A stretch of 64,000 bases of DNA from WHSW01 sp963781265 (GTDB taxonomy: Bacteria; Actinomycetota; Thermoleophilia; Solirubrobacterales; 70-9). The stretch covers positions 1 through 64,000 of the forward strand of contig CAWAFH010000001.1 in the NCBI GenBank assembly GCA_963781265.1, given 5' to 3'. A program made the translations under genes and the position numbers. The notes under the pieces are model-generated. The model ran no database searches. It worked only from the letters and a program-made list of their open reading frames with translations, and had not been told where the DNA came from. Each line of letters opens with the position of its first letter. Within the stretch, counting starts at the first letter, position 1. Shown piece after piece: positions 9,727-17,455 of the stretch.

Positions 9727-9973
9727 GCTGTTCCTCCTCCACGGAGAGCTTTACCGAGAGGCCCGCCCGTTGCAATCTCCGTTTTTCGAGCAGCCGGGCG
9801 AGGGAGCCGACGTGCGGGTGGAGCTGGTCAGAGCCATGACCAGTTATCCAGCGCCACCGGAGTCGATCGGCCTCCGCCGCAGCCCGCTCGGGAAGCCAGG
9901 TCGCGAGCATGGTCGGGCCGGAGGAGAACTCGTTCCTCCGGCCCATCACCGTGCGTCTCGAGCGGCGTGGCCG

Positions 9974-10348
9974 TCAGCCTGTCCAAGCCGACGGCGAGAC
10001 GCCGGGGCGCCGACGGACCGTGAACAGCACGGTGCCGCCGAGGGCGACGAGAGCCATCGCTGCTCCGGCGCCGACTGAAGCGTCGCCCCAGTCGAATTCA
10101 TCGCCCGAGGCGCTCGTCGGCGATGGAGTGGCGCTGACCGACGAGTAGTCCGCGCCGTGCGGGATCTGGGGAGGGACCTGGGAAGCCGCGCTCGCGGGCA
10201 GGAGACCCGCGCTCGCGCTCGCGCTCGCCGGAATCGCCAGTGCGCAGACGCCGAGGGCGAGTGCGATCACGCGGCGTTGAGCACTTCGCGCGCCCCGGGT
10301 CGTGCTTGTGATGGTCTGTCCCCTCATATAGGTGGATACGGTGGACAT
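9974..10348 (-). CDS. Small exported membrane-anchored protein with FDWGDA motif
   Basis: A 124-residue protein. It has a basic N-terminus and a signal peptide (RRVIALALGVCALAIPASASA), a short low-complexity middle, then the motif FDWGDASVGAG, one membrane helix and a basic tail (VRRRPG). The layout is anchor-like: extracellular stub, helix, positive cytosolic end. An AGGAGG five bases before the ATG at 10348 fixes the start. A second member of the family lies at 18807-19136, with the same order and the motif FDWGDAGIGAA. Function is unknown. It sits upstream of the kinase gene on the same strand and just before repeat copy C. Confidence 0.72.
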   Translation of the reverse strand: MSTVSTYMRGQTITSTTRGARSAQRRVIALALGVCALAIPASASASAGLLPASAASQVPPQIPHGADYSSVSATPSPTSASGDEFDWGDASVGAGAAMALVALGGTVLFTVRRRPGVSPSAWTG

Positions 10349-10459
10349 GCGGCCTCCTCTGTGCGTATGCGATTGGCCCCCGAAAGCTCGCTCAGGCCGC
10401 TTGCATGTCACTGGAGGATTGCTGGACTCCGCGAGAACGTGCCGCAATGCAAAGCGACA

Positions 10460-10530
10460 TTGGGCATTAACCTCGTTCTAGTGCCCAAATCGGGCGAGAT
10501 CCGCATACATCCACAGCTATCCGCCGAGGG
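10460..10530 (+). repeat. 70-base repeat module, copy C (diverged)
   Basis: TTGGGCA and TGCCCAA form a 7-base inverted repeat. Four 10-base units then begin ATCG, ATCC, ATCC and ATCC in the same register as copies A and B. Sequence identity is lower, but the spacing is exactly kept, which argues that the 10-base phasing is what matters. A tRNA 3' fragment follows 66 bases later, as in copy B. Confidence 0.7.
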
Positions 10531-10596
10531 AGGGTTCGCAGCTCAGCGGAGGGGCTTCGCTTGATAGAGCCACAACGCGCCTTGTGGGGTGCGAAA

Positions 10597-10651
<55 letters not shown>

Positions 10652-10653
10652 GC

Positions 10654-10681
10654 GAAAGCCCGCTATCGGCGGGCTTTCTCG
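10654..10681 (+). terminator. Rho-independent terminator of the tRNA fragment
   Basis: A perfect 10-base stem, GAAAGCCCGC and GCGGGCTTTC, with a five-base loop TATCG, followed by a pyrimidine-rich TCGTCTC. It lies three bases after the tRNA 3' fragment and was probably the terminator of the ancestral tRNA gene. Confidence 0.7.
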
Positions 10682-10753
10682 TCTCGCCGGTCAGAGCTCT
10701 ACCGGCGTCGGTGGGCGGAACTTCGCGTCGAGTGCCCGTCGGGGGAGACAGAA

Positions 10754-10822
10754 ATGGGCTCAGATCGGATCAAGAACCATGCGGACCTGATCTGGGGAGT
10801 CCGAGATGAAGTCCTGCTCAGG
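10754..10822 (+). pseudogene. 5' fragment of a type I restriction methylase (hsdM-like)
   Basis: After a purine-rich stretch (GGGGGAGACAGAA) an ATG opens a frame. Its first 23 residues include SDRIKNHADLIWGVRDEVLLR, very close to the start of many HsdM subunits (NHADLIWSVADLLRG). The similarity stops there: the residues after LLR are basic and unlike the family, and no methylase motif follows. It lies 103 bases after the second tRNA 3' fragment. Type I restriction-modification genes are common cargo of tRNA-integrated islands, so this is probably the stub left when such an island was lost. The match is short, hence moderate confidence. Confidence 0.45.
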
Positions 10823-10909
10823 CGGACAGGTCGCCCGAGTACCGGATCCAAGCGCGAGCTCGGCGGGCGGACCTCGAGGTCCGAAGCCATGGACGGCCGC
10901 GGCCGGCGC

Positions 10910-11503
10910 TCAGCGGCGAGCAAACAGCCGCAGGAAGAGCAAGAAGATGTTGAGGATGTCGAGGAAAATGCCCGCCGCGAGCGGGATCGCCTCCTCGCCT
11001 CCGGCGCGTCGTAGGCGGTTGAAGTCGACGACCACGTATCCGCCGAAGATCGCAAGGCCGAGGAGCGCGTAAATGGTCGCTCCGCCCGGGAGGTTGACGA
11101 AAATCAGAAGCACCCCGAAGACGATCAGGCCCAGCAAGAGCCAGAAAAGGATCCGGTACAGAAACGAAAGATCGCGGCGGGTGGCGTATCCGCCGGCGCC
11201 GAGTCCAAGCGTGAACAGGGCGGTTGCGCTGGCGGCTTGATCGACCGCCTTCGAATCGCTCTTGGCGTAGTAGTCGACGGTGCTTCCGACGCTGATCCCG
11301 AGCAACAGGCCAAACGCGAACAGGAGCACGAGGGCGAGGCCCTGGGCGCCGCGGGCGTTGGCGACGTGGAGGCCGATCAGGCAGCCGATCGCCATCAGCC
11401 AGGGAATGAACCGCTGCCAGCCGCTCAGGTCGCGGCCGATCCACATCCCGGCGGCCGCGAAACCGACCGTGACCGCTGCCGGTTCGAGCCCGGCTAGCTC
11501 CAT
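10910..11503 (-). CDS. Bax inhibitor-1/YccA family membrane protein, 5' end replaced by tRNA remnant
   Basis: A 197-residue protein with about six full membrane helices plus a partial first one. It ends in the family-typical block FGGYVVVDFNRLRR ... IFLDILNIFLLFLRLFARR. Family members are usually 220-240 residues, and the missing part is at the N-terminus. The first residues, MELAGLEPAAV, are simply the antisense translation of the tRNA 3' fragment at 11478-11504. The frame thus gained its ATG from the CAT next to the tRNA discriminator base. The junction after LEPA marks where the original 5' end was cut off. The gene may be inactive, or it may start at the internal ATG of AAGMWIG. Confidence 0.7.
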   Translation of the reverse strand: MELAGLEPAAVTVGFAAAGMWIGRDLSGWQRFIPWLMAIGCLIGLHVANARGAQGLALVLLFAFGLLLGISVGSTVDYYAKSDSKAVDQAASATALFTLGLGAGGYATRRDLSFLYRILFWLLLGLIVFGVLLIFVNLPGGATIYALLGLAIFGGYVVVDFNRLRRAGGEEAIPLAAGIFLDILNIFLLFLRLFARR

Positions 11504-11504
11504 C
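11478..11504 (+). repeat. tRNA 3' fragment, third copy (27 bases)
   Basis: GCCGGTTCGAGCCCGGCTAG and the following CTCCATC are identical to the end of the two longer fragments. Only the T-arm and acceptor strand are kept. Twenty-seven bases is a plausible att core for a tyrosine recombinase. It forms one edge of a segment of about 0.85 kb (10652-11477) that holds the hsdM-like stub and the truncated Bax-inhibitor gene. Confidence 0.7.
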
Positions 11505-11725
11505 GGAGAGCCGCTGCATCTGGTGGGTTTCTTGATCTTTTCGTCCCCCAAAGCGCGCGGGGGGTCATGGTTCGCGTCCCGTAGTGCCCATTGGTGTCCA
11601 TTCACCGCCCGGTCGTCAGCGCGCTCAGTCCGATCCCGTCCCCGCCCCCAGATGCGGTCGAACTGCCTGATCGCGACAACCACGATCGCTTTGGACATCA
11701 CGGGCGGCAGCCGTACCCTGAAGTC

Positions 11726-13129
11726 GTGAGCTCTTCCGAGGCCATGTCCGGAGCCGACACAGCTTGGCTTCACATGGACCGCCCGAACAACCTGATGGTG
11801 ATCTCCGGAGCGCTGTGGTTCGACGAGCCAGTCAACTGGGAACGCTTTCGCGAGGTGGTCTCGAGTCGCCTGGTCGGGCGCTTTCCGCGCTTTCGGCAGC
11901 GAGTCGTCGACAGCCGCCTACCGCTGCGCGGGCCGCATTGGGAGGACGATCCCGATTTCGACCTCGACCTTCATCTCCACCGCGCTGCCCTGCCCGCACC
12001 CGGCGATCGCGCCGCGCTGCAGGATTTCCTCAGCGACCTGATCGCCCAGCCGCTCGATCGATCGCGTCCGCTTTGGAACTGGTATCTCGTCGACGGCTAC
12101 GGTTCCGGCTCGGCGATCGTTACCCGCATGCATCACTGCATCGCCGACGGGATCGCACTCGCACGGGTCTTGCTTTCGCTCACCGACTCCTCGCCGGACG
12201 CCGGGATCGAGCCGGACAAGCCGGCGGAGACTGCCCACCATGGCGGGATCACGGGCGCCGTCAGCGATGTCCTGCATCCTGCCCGTGAGGCCGCTTCGTT
12301 GACGAGAAGGCTCGCTGGGGCGGCCACTCACGAGGCGATCGACATCGCTCGCGACCCGTCCGAGCTCGTGGACCTCGCTTCCGCAGCGAGCACCGACGCG
12401 AAAGCACTCGCGAAGACCCTTCTTCCCGGCTCGGATACGCGCACCTTGCTCAAGGGCCATCTCGGCGTCCCCGAGCGGGTCGCCTGGTCGGATCCGATCC
12501 CGCTCGAGGATGTCAAGGCGGTCGGCCATGCCCACGGCGCGACCGTCAATGACGTTCTCGTCGCCGCCGTCACCGGGGCTCTTCGCACCTATCTCGCCGA
12601 GCGCGACAGCCTCGTCGATGAGTTGCACGCTTTCGTCCCGTTCAACCTGCGCCCGCTGGACCAACCGCTGCCGCGCCACCTTGGTAACCGCTTCGGGCTC
12701 GTCCGACTCGCCATTCCCGTCGGCATCGAGAGCCCCCGCGCGCGCCTCAGGGAGGTGCACCGCCGGATGATGGAGATCAAGAGCTCGCCGGAGGGAGCGC
12801 TCAGCTACGGGGTGCTCGGTGCTCTCGGGGCGGCGCCGGCGGCGATCGAGCAGCGGTTGCTCGAGCTGTTCTCCGCCGCTGGCTCCGCGGTGATGACCAA
12901 CGTGCCCGGTCCGCGCGAGCCGGTCTATCTGGCCGGCACGCCGGTTCGCGGCGTACTGGTCTGGGCACCGACATCCGGCAGCGTGTCGATGAGCGTTTCG
13001 ATCTTCAGCTATGACGGCGAGGTAACCGTCGGCGTGATGTCCGACCGCGGCTTGGTGCCAGACCCCGGCGAGATCGTCTCGGCCTTCGGCCGCGAGGTCG
13101 AGGAGATGCTGGCGCTCGGAGCGCCCTGA
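11726..13129 (+). CDS. Wax ester synthase/diacylglycerol acyltransferase (WS/DGAT)
   Basis: A 467-residue bifunctional acyltransferase that esterifies diacylglycerol or fatty alcohols with acyl-CoA to make storage triacylglycerol or wax esters. The start of the mature block is typical (SGADTAWLHMDRPNNLMVI). The catalytic HHxxxDG motif is present as MHHCIADGIA near residue 135. The C-terminal half has FNLRPLDQPLPRHLGNRFG and TNVPGPREPVYL. Length fits the family (about 460). I chose the GTG at 11726; an ATG seven codons later is possible. The gene stands alone, with an orphan membrane fragment downstream on the other strand. WS/DGAT genes are common in oil-storing actinobacteria. Confidence 0.9.
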   Translation: MSSSEAMSGADTAWLHMDRPNNLMVISGALWFDEPVNWERFREVVSSRLVGRFPRFRQRVVDSRLPLRGPHWEDDPDFDLDLHLHRAALPAPGDRAALQDFLSDLIAQPLDRSRPLWNWYLVDGYGSGSAIVTRMHHCIADGIALARVLLSLTDSSPDAGIEPDKPAETAHHGGITGAVSDVLHPAREAASLTRRLAGAATHEAIDIARDPSELVDLASAASTDAKALAKTLLPGSDTRTLLKGHLGVPERVAWSDPIPLEDVKAVGHAHGATVNDVLVAAVTGALRTYLAERDSLVDELHAFVPFNLRPLDQPLPRHLGNRFGLVRLAIPVGIESPRARLREVHRRMMEIKSSPEGALSYGVLGALGAAPAAIEQRLLELFSAAGSAVMTNVPGPREPVYLAGTPVRGVLVWAPTSGSVSMSVSIFSYDGEVTVGVMSDRGLVPDPGEIVSAFGREVEEMLALGAP

Positions 13130-13208
13130 GCGGCGGCAGGCCGCGCTGCTCCTCCTCGTGCGATGGAGCTGCCGGCCGCGGCGCGGGCGAACGACCGCGA
13201 ATTGCGAG

Positions 13209-13397
13209 TCAGCGGTGCCGCAGCAAGGACCGGCGCCCAAGTACGTATGCGACCAGCCCGAGTCCGACCAACGCCGCCGACACGTGCCCCACCGTTGTCG
13301 CGAGCTCGGCCCAGCCGTTCTCAGCCAGCACGCCAGCGAGAACGAAGGCGGCGCTCCAGATCGCGCAGCCGGCGATCGTCAAGACGATGAAGCGCAC
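13209..13397 (-). CDS. Small two-helix membrane protein resembling a DedA C-terminal end
   Basis: Sixty-two codons from a GTG, with two membrane helices (IVLTIAGCAIWSAAFVLAG and VSAALVGLGLVAYVLG) and a basic tail. The pattern RF-x3-T-x2-GC-x2-W, then GxW and a last helix ending in RR, mirrors the C-terminus of the complete DedA protein at 60431-61090. The open frame continues upstream past 13458 as proline/arginine-rich sequence (SSPPPAAATAPRRR), with no convincing start. It is either a DedA remnant or a small independent protein. It lies just downstream of the DegV gene on the same strand. Confidence 0.4.
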   Translation of the reverse strand: MRFIVLTIAGCAIWSAAFVLAGVLAENGWAELATTVGHVSAALVGLGLVAYVLGRRSLLRHR

Positions 13398-13546
13398 CAG
13401 CGGGACGCCGAAGTGCCCCCGCCGCCGGGGCGCGGTCGCCGCCGCGGGCGGCGGTGAGCTACGCCGCCCGTGGCGTGGCCACTGCTGTTCGCGCAGAGCG
13501 GAAGCGAGCTCATGACAGGAGTTCGCCTCTTGCCGGCAAGGCGGCC

Positions 13547-14428
13547 TCAGGCCCGGACGATGCCCCCGACGAGCAGTCCGGACCCGAGGTGGGCGCCGAG
13601 CACCGGTCCCACCTGTGTGCAGAACAGCGGCCCGGTGTCGAAAATCGCGGTGCCGTGGGCGACCAGATGCTCGGCGTCCTCGGGGGACTGGGCGTGCTGC
13701 ACGATCCAGTCAGTCGCGCCGCGGTCGTGCAGCTCATCCAGGTAAGCGTCCATCCGCTCCACCGCCCGGCGCCTCGTTCGGACGCGACCGACCGGGGTGA
13801 TCTCGTTCCCGAAGGTCAGGATCGGCTTGACCTTCAGCGCTGTCCCCAGCATCGCCTGCGCCGCCCCAATCCGCCCGCCGCGACGCAGGTATTCGAGGGT
13901 GTCCAGGCAAAACCACATCTGGAGCCGCTCGCGGGCTTGGTGCGCAGCATCGACCACGGCATTCAGCTCTGCGCCTCGCTCGGCCGCGCGGGCGGCGGCT
14001 ATGACGAGGCAGCCGAGGCCGCCCGCGCCGGTTTGGCCATCGACCACCTCGACGCGCCCGGAATTCCCGGAGACGATCCGCGCTGCCTCGGTCGCGGCCT
14101 CGAACGTTCCCGACAGGCCGCTTGCCAGGTGGATGGAAACTACGTCGCGCCCCGCGCTGACCAGCGGCTCAAAGCAGGCGAGAAAGTCCCCCACCGAGGG
14201 CTGCGAGGTCGTGGGCAACACGGGGGACTCGCGCAGCCGGGCGTAGAAGGCATCGAGGTCGTCGTACTGATGCTCGGGCTGCAAATCGCCATCCCAGCCC
14301 ACGTACAAGCTGACCTCGTGGATCGCCCAGCGCTCGACCAGCGGACGAGGCAGGTAGGTCGTGCTGTCGGTCACCACGGCGACAGCGACCGACTCGTCGG
14401 GCGTTCGGGCATCCTCCGAGTCACTCAC
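13547..14428 (-). CDS. DegV-family fatty-acid-binding protein
   Basis: A 293-residue DegV protein. In Firmicutes the homologues (FakB) bind a fatty acid and present it to FakA kinase. Family marks are VAVVTDSTTYLP at the N-terminus, LPTTSQPSVGDF, IHLASGLSGTFEAA and TLEYLRRGGRIG. Length fits. I prefer the GTG at 14428 (VSDSEDARTPDES) over the TTG nine bases upstream. No FakA gene is visible nearby. The position near WS/DGAT is suggestive of lipid metabolism, but the two genes are convergent, with the small membrane frame between them, and not co-transcribed. Confidence 0.85.
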   Translation of the reverse strand: MSDSEDARTPDESVAVAVVTDSTTYLPRPLVERWAIHEVSLYVGWDGDLQPEHQYDDLDAFYARLRESPVLPTTSQPSVGDFLACFEPLVSAGRDVVSIHLASGLSGTFEAATEAARIVSGNSGRVEVVDGQTGAGGLGCLVIAAARAAERGAELNAVVDAAHQARERLQMWFCLDTLEYLRRGGRIGAAQAMLGTALKVKPILTFGNEITPVGRVRTRRRAVERMDAYLDELHDRGATDWIVQHAQSPEDAEHLVAHGTAIFDTGPLFCTQVGPVLGAHLGSGLLVGGIVRA

Positions 14429-14755
14429 GAGTGGCAAATACTACGCTCGTCCGCCTGCCGTGCAATCGCTTTGGGTCGCGCGAAGGGGAAGCGGCCACCG
14501 AGCGTCCGTAAGCGCTCGATCGCGGATGCTGAGCCTGCGATGCTTACGCGTTGTGTCCGGCCCGCGTGTGCTTCCGAGGGATCGAGTCTTACCTCGCGCG
14601 AGGTTGTGAGCTGCCTCGGCCCGGCCGGCCCACGTCGAATCGCTCGAAGGGGTGGTCGAGGAGCGGCGGATCGACGTCGCGCTGGCAATCATCAAGCTCC
14701 GGCGCCAGGGCGCTGCGGGTGGCGAACGCAACGGGAGCATCAGAGGAGGCCAGCG
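14429..14755. other. Intergenic stretch without a recognised gene
   Basis: About 330 bases between the divergent DegV and GerW-like genes. A short plus-strand frame ends in a helical, arginine-rich peptide (EERRIDVALAIIKLRRQG), but it has no convincing start and resembles nothing I know. The strong GAGGAGG at the right end belongs to the small frame at 14756. Promoters for both flanking genes must lie here; I could not pick a clear -35/-10 pair. Confidence 0.4.
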
Positions 14756-14830
14756 ATGGTAGATGGAGACGTCGATGCGCCGCTCGATCCATGGGCGGCC
14801 TCAGGAGCGGACTACAGTTCTCGACTGTGA
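14756..14830 (+). CDS. 24-residue upstream frame coupled to the GerW-like gene
   Basis: A short frame, MVDGDVDAPLDPWAAS..., acidic and without a membrane segment. GAGGAGG lies six bases before its ATG, the best ribosome site in this neighbourhood. Its stop TGA overlaps the GTG start of the next gene as GTGA (14827-14830). The GerW-like gene itself has no comparable ribosome site of its own, so its translation probably depends on this frame. Whether the peptide itself has a role is unknown. Confidence 0.45.
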   Translation: MVDGDVDAPLDPWAASGADYSSRL

Positions 14831-15204
14831 CTGACGCCGACGAGCTCAAGGCGGAGGTGAGGGCGCGGGTGGAGGCGGGCGGCTTCGTCGAGCGTCTGGC
14901 CGATCGGATCGGGGCGAGCATGAGGGCCTCGGCGGTCTTCGGGCAGCCGGTCGAGCGGAGCGGCATCACGGTGATCCCGGTTGCCAAAGCAACCTGGGGC
15001 TTCGGCGGGGGCAGCGGCGGCGAGGCCGGCAAGGAAGGTACCGGCGGTGGAGGAGGAGGCTTCGTCGCGCCGCTCGGATACATCGAGGTGCGCGAGTCCG
15101 GCGCCAAGTTCAAGCGCATCCGCGATCCCCGCCTCATCGCCGCCGTCCTCGTGGCGGCAATCGGCGTCGCGGGATTGGCGGCGCGGGCTGCCGGTCGTCG
15201 CTAA
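14827..15204 (+). CDS. GerW/YtfJ-family protein
   Basis: A 125-residue protein. The central GITVIPVAKATWGFGGGSG followed by a long glycine-rich loop and GGGFVAPLGYIEV is the YtfJ/GerW signature. In Bacillus GerW is needed for spore germination enzyme activation; actinobacteria carry non-sporulation homologues of unknown role. A C-terminal hydrophobic helix (LIAAVLVAAIGVAGLAARA) would anchor it in the membrane. The start is the GTG at 14827 inside the GTGA overlap with the small upstream frame, which argues for translational coupling. Confidence 0.8.
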   Translation: MTDADELKAEVRARVEAGGFVERLADRIGASMRASAVFGQPVERSGITVIPVAKATWGFGGGSGGEAGKEGTGGGGGGFVAPLGYIEVRESGAKFKRIRDPRLIAAVLVAAIGVAGLAARAAGRR

Positions 15205-15295
15205 GCCACAGAGCTGCCGACGGATCTCAATGCCGAGGTCTTTCGCTCTTCGCGCAAGGGAGGAGCGCGGAGGGTTCGCTACACAAGCCCGATGG

Positions 15296-15844
15296 CTAGC
15301 TTCCAGGCTCGTACCGCATCGCCACCGCCCCTGAGCCGAATTCCAGCCGGCCCACGAGCCTCAAGTCGACACGCTTCGACAGCCCCGCGAACAACGTCGG
15401 CCCGTGGCCCACCAGCCTGGGTTGCACCACGAACTCGTACTCATCGATCAACCCCAGCTCCGCCAACGCCAGCGGAAGCTTCACGCCTCCCACGAGCAGT
15501 CCCTTACCCGGCTCCCGCTTCAGCTCCTGAACGGCCTTCCCCAGATCCCCGCGCACGAGCTCCGCGTTCCAATCGACCCGGTCCAGGGTGCTCGACACGA
15601 CGTACTTCTTCGCCGCGTCGATCGTCCGCCCGAAAGGCGCCATCCAATCCGGCATCGCGTCCATCTGCCCCGGCGGTCGCCAGGCTGACTCCATCATCTC
15701 GTAGGTCACCCGGCCGAAGAGGAGCGCATCGGCCTGATCGAGAGTGTTCGTCGCGTGACGATGTGTCTCTTCGTCGGGGGAGATTGCACGGTGATCGCAG
15801 CATCCGTCCAAGGTGACGTTGATGGAGTACCGAAGGGGTCGCAT
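15296..15844 (-). CDS. Dihydrofolate reductase-fold protein (RibD C-terminal type)
   Basis: A 182-residue NADPH-dependent reductase-like protein of the YyaP/RibD_C group. It starts RPLRYSINVTLDGCCDH, has LFGRVTYEMMESAW for cofactor/substrate contact, VSSTLDRVDWN, and ends with GLLVGGVKLPLALAELGLIDEYEF. The ATG at 15844 is the first codon that gives the family start. The substrate is not known for this group, and it need not act on folate or riboflavin intermediates. It lies 37 bases downstream of the GNAT gene on the same strand, so the two probably share a transcript. Confidence 0.85.
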   Translation of the reverse strand: MRPLRYSINVTLDGCCDHRAISPDEETHRHATNTLDQADALLFGRVTYEMMESAWRPPGQMDAMPDWMAPFGRTIDAAKKYVVSSTLDRVDWNAELVRGDLGKAVQELKREPGKGLLVGGVKLPLALAELGLIDEYEFVVQPRLVGHGPTLFAGLSKRVDLRLVGRLEFGSGAVAMRYEPGS

Positions 15845-15881
15845 TGCGCAAACGTACTGTGGAAGGGACAGCCGAATCCAT

Positions 15882-16481
15882 TTACCGGTTCGCTCGGTTT
15901 GAGCCGCCGGCGTCCCGCCACATCGTCGCGACGGTGAGTTGCTCGTCGGGCCGGGTGAACTCGCCAATGCGCCGAAAGCCGCGCTGTTCGTAACGCGGAT
16001 CGTTCATCGGGTTGCTCGACTCGAGATACGCGGGCAGGCCCTCGGCATCGATCGTTGCCAGGTTTTGCTCCAGTAGCGCCATCCCGTGACCTTGGCCGCG
16101 GTGGGCAGGATCGATCCCGAGCAGGCTGAGGTAATAGTGCGGGGGTCGCTCCGGATGCGACGAATCGAACCGCTCAAGCAGTTCCATCACCTGGGGAGCG
16201 CGAGACCCGACGAGCTCCTTAATCATCGGCTCGACCTGAGCCTCCTCCTCGGCGGTGAGCTCGGACTCACCCGGTGGGATCCACATCGAGACGGCGGCGA
16301 AGTCGCCCAGGATCCACACCCAGGACAGGCGGAGCGCGCTGCGGATGTTGAAACGCCACCAGACCTCCAGGTCGGCGCGATCCGGGAAAGCCCAACCCCA
16401 GACCGGATCGCTCTCAAACGCGGCGGTTAGAACCCCAGTTACCGGGTCCAGGTCGCGTTCGGTCGCGATACGCGCCTCCAT
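15882..16481 (-). CDS. GNAT-family N-acetyltransferase
   Basis: A 199-residue acetyl-CoA-dependent acetyltransferase. The acetyl-CoA loop is visible as LGIDPAHRGQGHGMALLEQ, preceded by YYLSLLGI and followed by LESSNPMNDPRYEQRGFRR, a typical motif B. The N-terminus (DLDPVTGVLTAAFESDPVW) resembles the group that acetylates small amines, including antibiotic self-resistance enzymes, but the substrate cannot be told from sequence. The upstream UspA gene is divergent, with about 120 bases between the two starts for regulatory sites. Confidence 0.85.
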   Translation of the reverse strand: MEARIATERDLDPVTGVLTAAFESDPVWGWAFPDRADLEVWWRFNIRSALRLSWVWILGDFAAVSMWIPPGESELTAEEEAQVEPMIKELVGSRAPQVMELLERFDSSHPERPPHYYLSLLGIDPAHRGQGHGMALLEQNLATIDAEGLPAYLESSNPMNDPRYEQRGFRRIGEFTRPDEQLTVATMWRDAGGSNRANR

Positions 16482-16601
16482 CAGGCGAGCCTATCCCTGG
16501 GCTCGTAGACGGGCAAGCCTGAGGAGTTGCGCCGCTCCGCGATGGCGGCCTCCCTGGGCTCTCTCCCCACCGGAGGCTGGTTTGGTGGATACTGGGCGGC
16601 G

Positions 16602-17015
16602 ATGATCTCCACTGTCGCGGTCGCAACCGACGGGTCGGCAACGGCGCGCGAGGCTGTCAATGAGGCGACCGAAATCGCGCGGCGCTTTGGCGCCAAGCTC
16701 TGGCTCCTGAGCGCCTTTACGAGTTTGCCGAGTGAAGACCAGGACATTGAGCTGCAATGGGCCTCGAGCTCGTCGGCGCAGGTGAAATCGCTGCTCGAAC
16801 AACTCGAGGCAGATCTGGGTGCGGCCGGGGTCGAATGCGAGACGCGAGTGGCCGAAGGAGATCCCGCTGAGGTGGTGGTCCGGCTCGCGACCGATGTCGG
16901 TGCCGACCTACTGGTGATCGGCAACAAGGGGATGCAGCGACGCGTGCTCGGCAGCGTGCCGAACACGGTGACCCACACGGCCCCCTGCTCGGTGCTCGTC
17001 GTCAAAACTACGTGA
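16602..17015 (+). CDS. Universal stress protein, UspA family
   Basis: A 137-residue single UspA domain: STVAVATDGSATAREAVNEA at the N-terminus, and the ATP-binding-type loop GNKGMQRRVLGSVPNTVTHTA followed by CSVLVVKT at the end. The G-2x-G-9x-G-(S/T) spacing is kept, so nucleotide binding is expected. The ATG at 16602 is the natural start; an earlier in-frame ATG adds a tail foreign to the family. It is followed after 30 bases by a SnoaL-like gene on the same strand. Confidence 0.9.
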   Translation: MISTVAVATDGSATAREAVNEATEIARRFGAKLWLLSAFTSLPSEDQDIELQWASSSSAQVKSLLEQLEADLGAAGVECETRVAEGDPAEVVVRLATDVGADLLVIGNKGMQRRVLGSVPNTVTHTAPCSVLVVKTT

Positions 17016-17045
17016 GGTAGCGCGCGACCGGGGCAGGCGGCGGCG

Positions 17046-17450
17046 ATGTCGGAGGAGAACGTCGAGATCGTCCGAGCGCAGTACGCCTCGTTCAGTCGGC
17101 TCGCCGAGAGCGACGAGGTCCACTCCCACGTCGATGGCTATTTCGACCCGAACTGCGAGTACCGGCCGGTCGAGGAGATCGACGCGATTCGCGGCCATGA
17201 GGCGCTGATCGAGTGGACCGAACGCTGGCTCGAGCCCTGGAGCAGCTTTCGCGCCGAGGTCGAGGAGATCATCGACGGTGGCGAGCTCGTCGTTGCTCAG
17301 GTCAGCACCAGCGGTCGTGGTCGCACGAGCGGCGTCGAGATACGCCAGCGCTTCTTTCACGTCTTCGAGCTGCGCGACGGCAGGATCGTTCGAGAGCGCG
17401 AGTACCTGGACCGGGACTCGGCCCTCGAAGCCGCCGGGCTCTCGGACTAG
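17046..17450 (+). CDS. SnoaL-like/NTF2-fold protein
   Basis: A 134-residue NTF2-superfamily protein: SEENVEIVRAQYASFSRL at the start, FDPNCEYRPVEE, IRGHEALIEWTERWLE, and the long closing strand RQRFFHVFELRDGRIVREREYLD. Such proteins often occur in stress or small-molecule modification operons in actinobacteria; the ligand is unknown. It begins 30 bases after the UspA stop and ends five bases before the VOC gene start, so the three form an operon. Confidence 0.85.
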   Translation: MSEENVEIVRAQYASFSRLAESDEVHSHVDGYFDPNCEYRPVEEIDAIRGHEALIEWTERWLEPWSSFRAEVEEIIDGGELVVAQVSTSGRGRTSGVEIRQRFFHVFELRDGRIVREREYLDRDSALEAAGLSD

Positions 17451-17455
17451 AAGAG

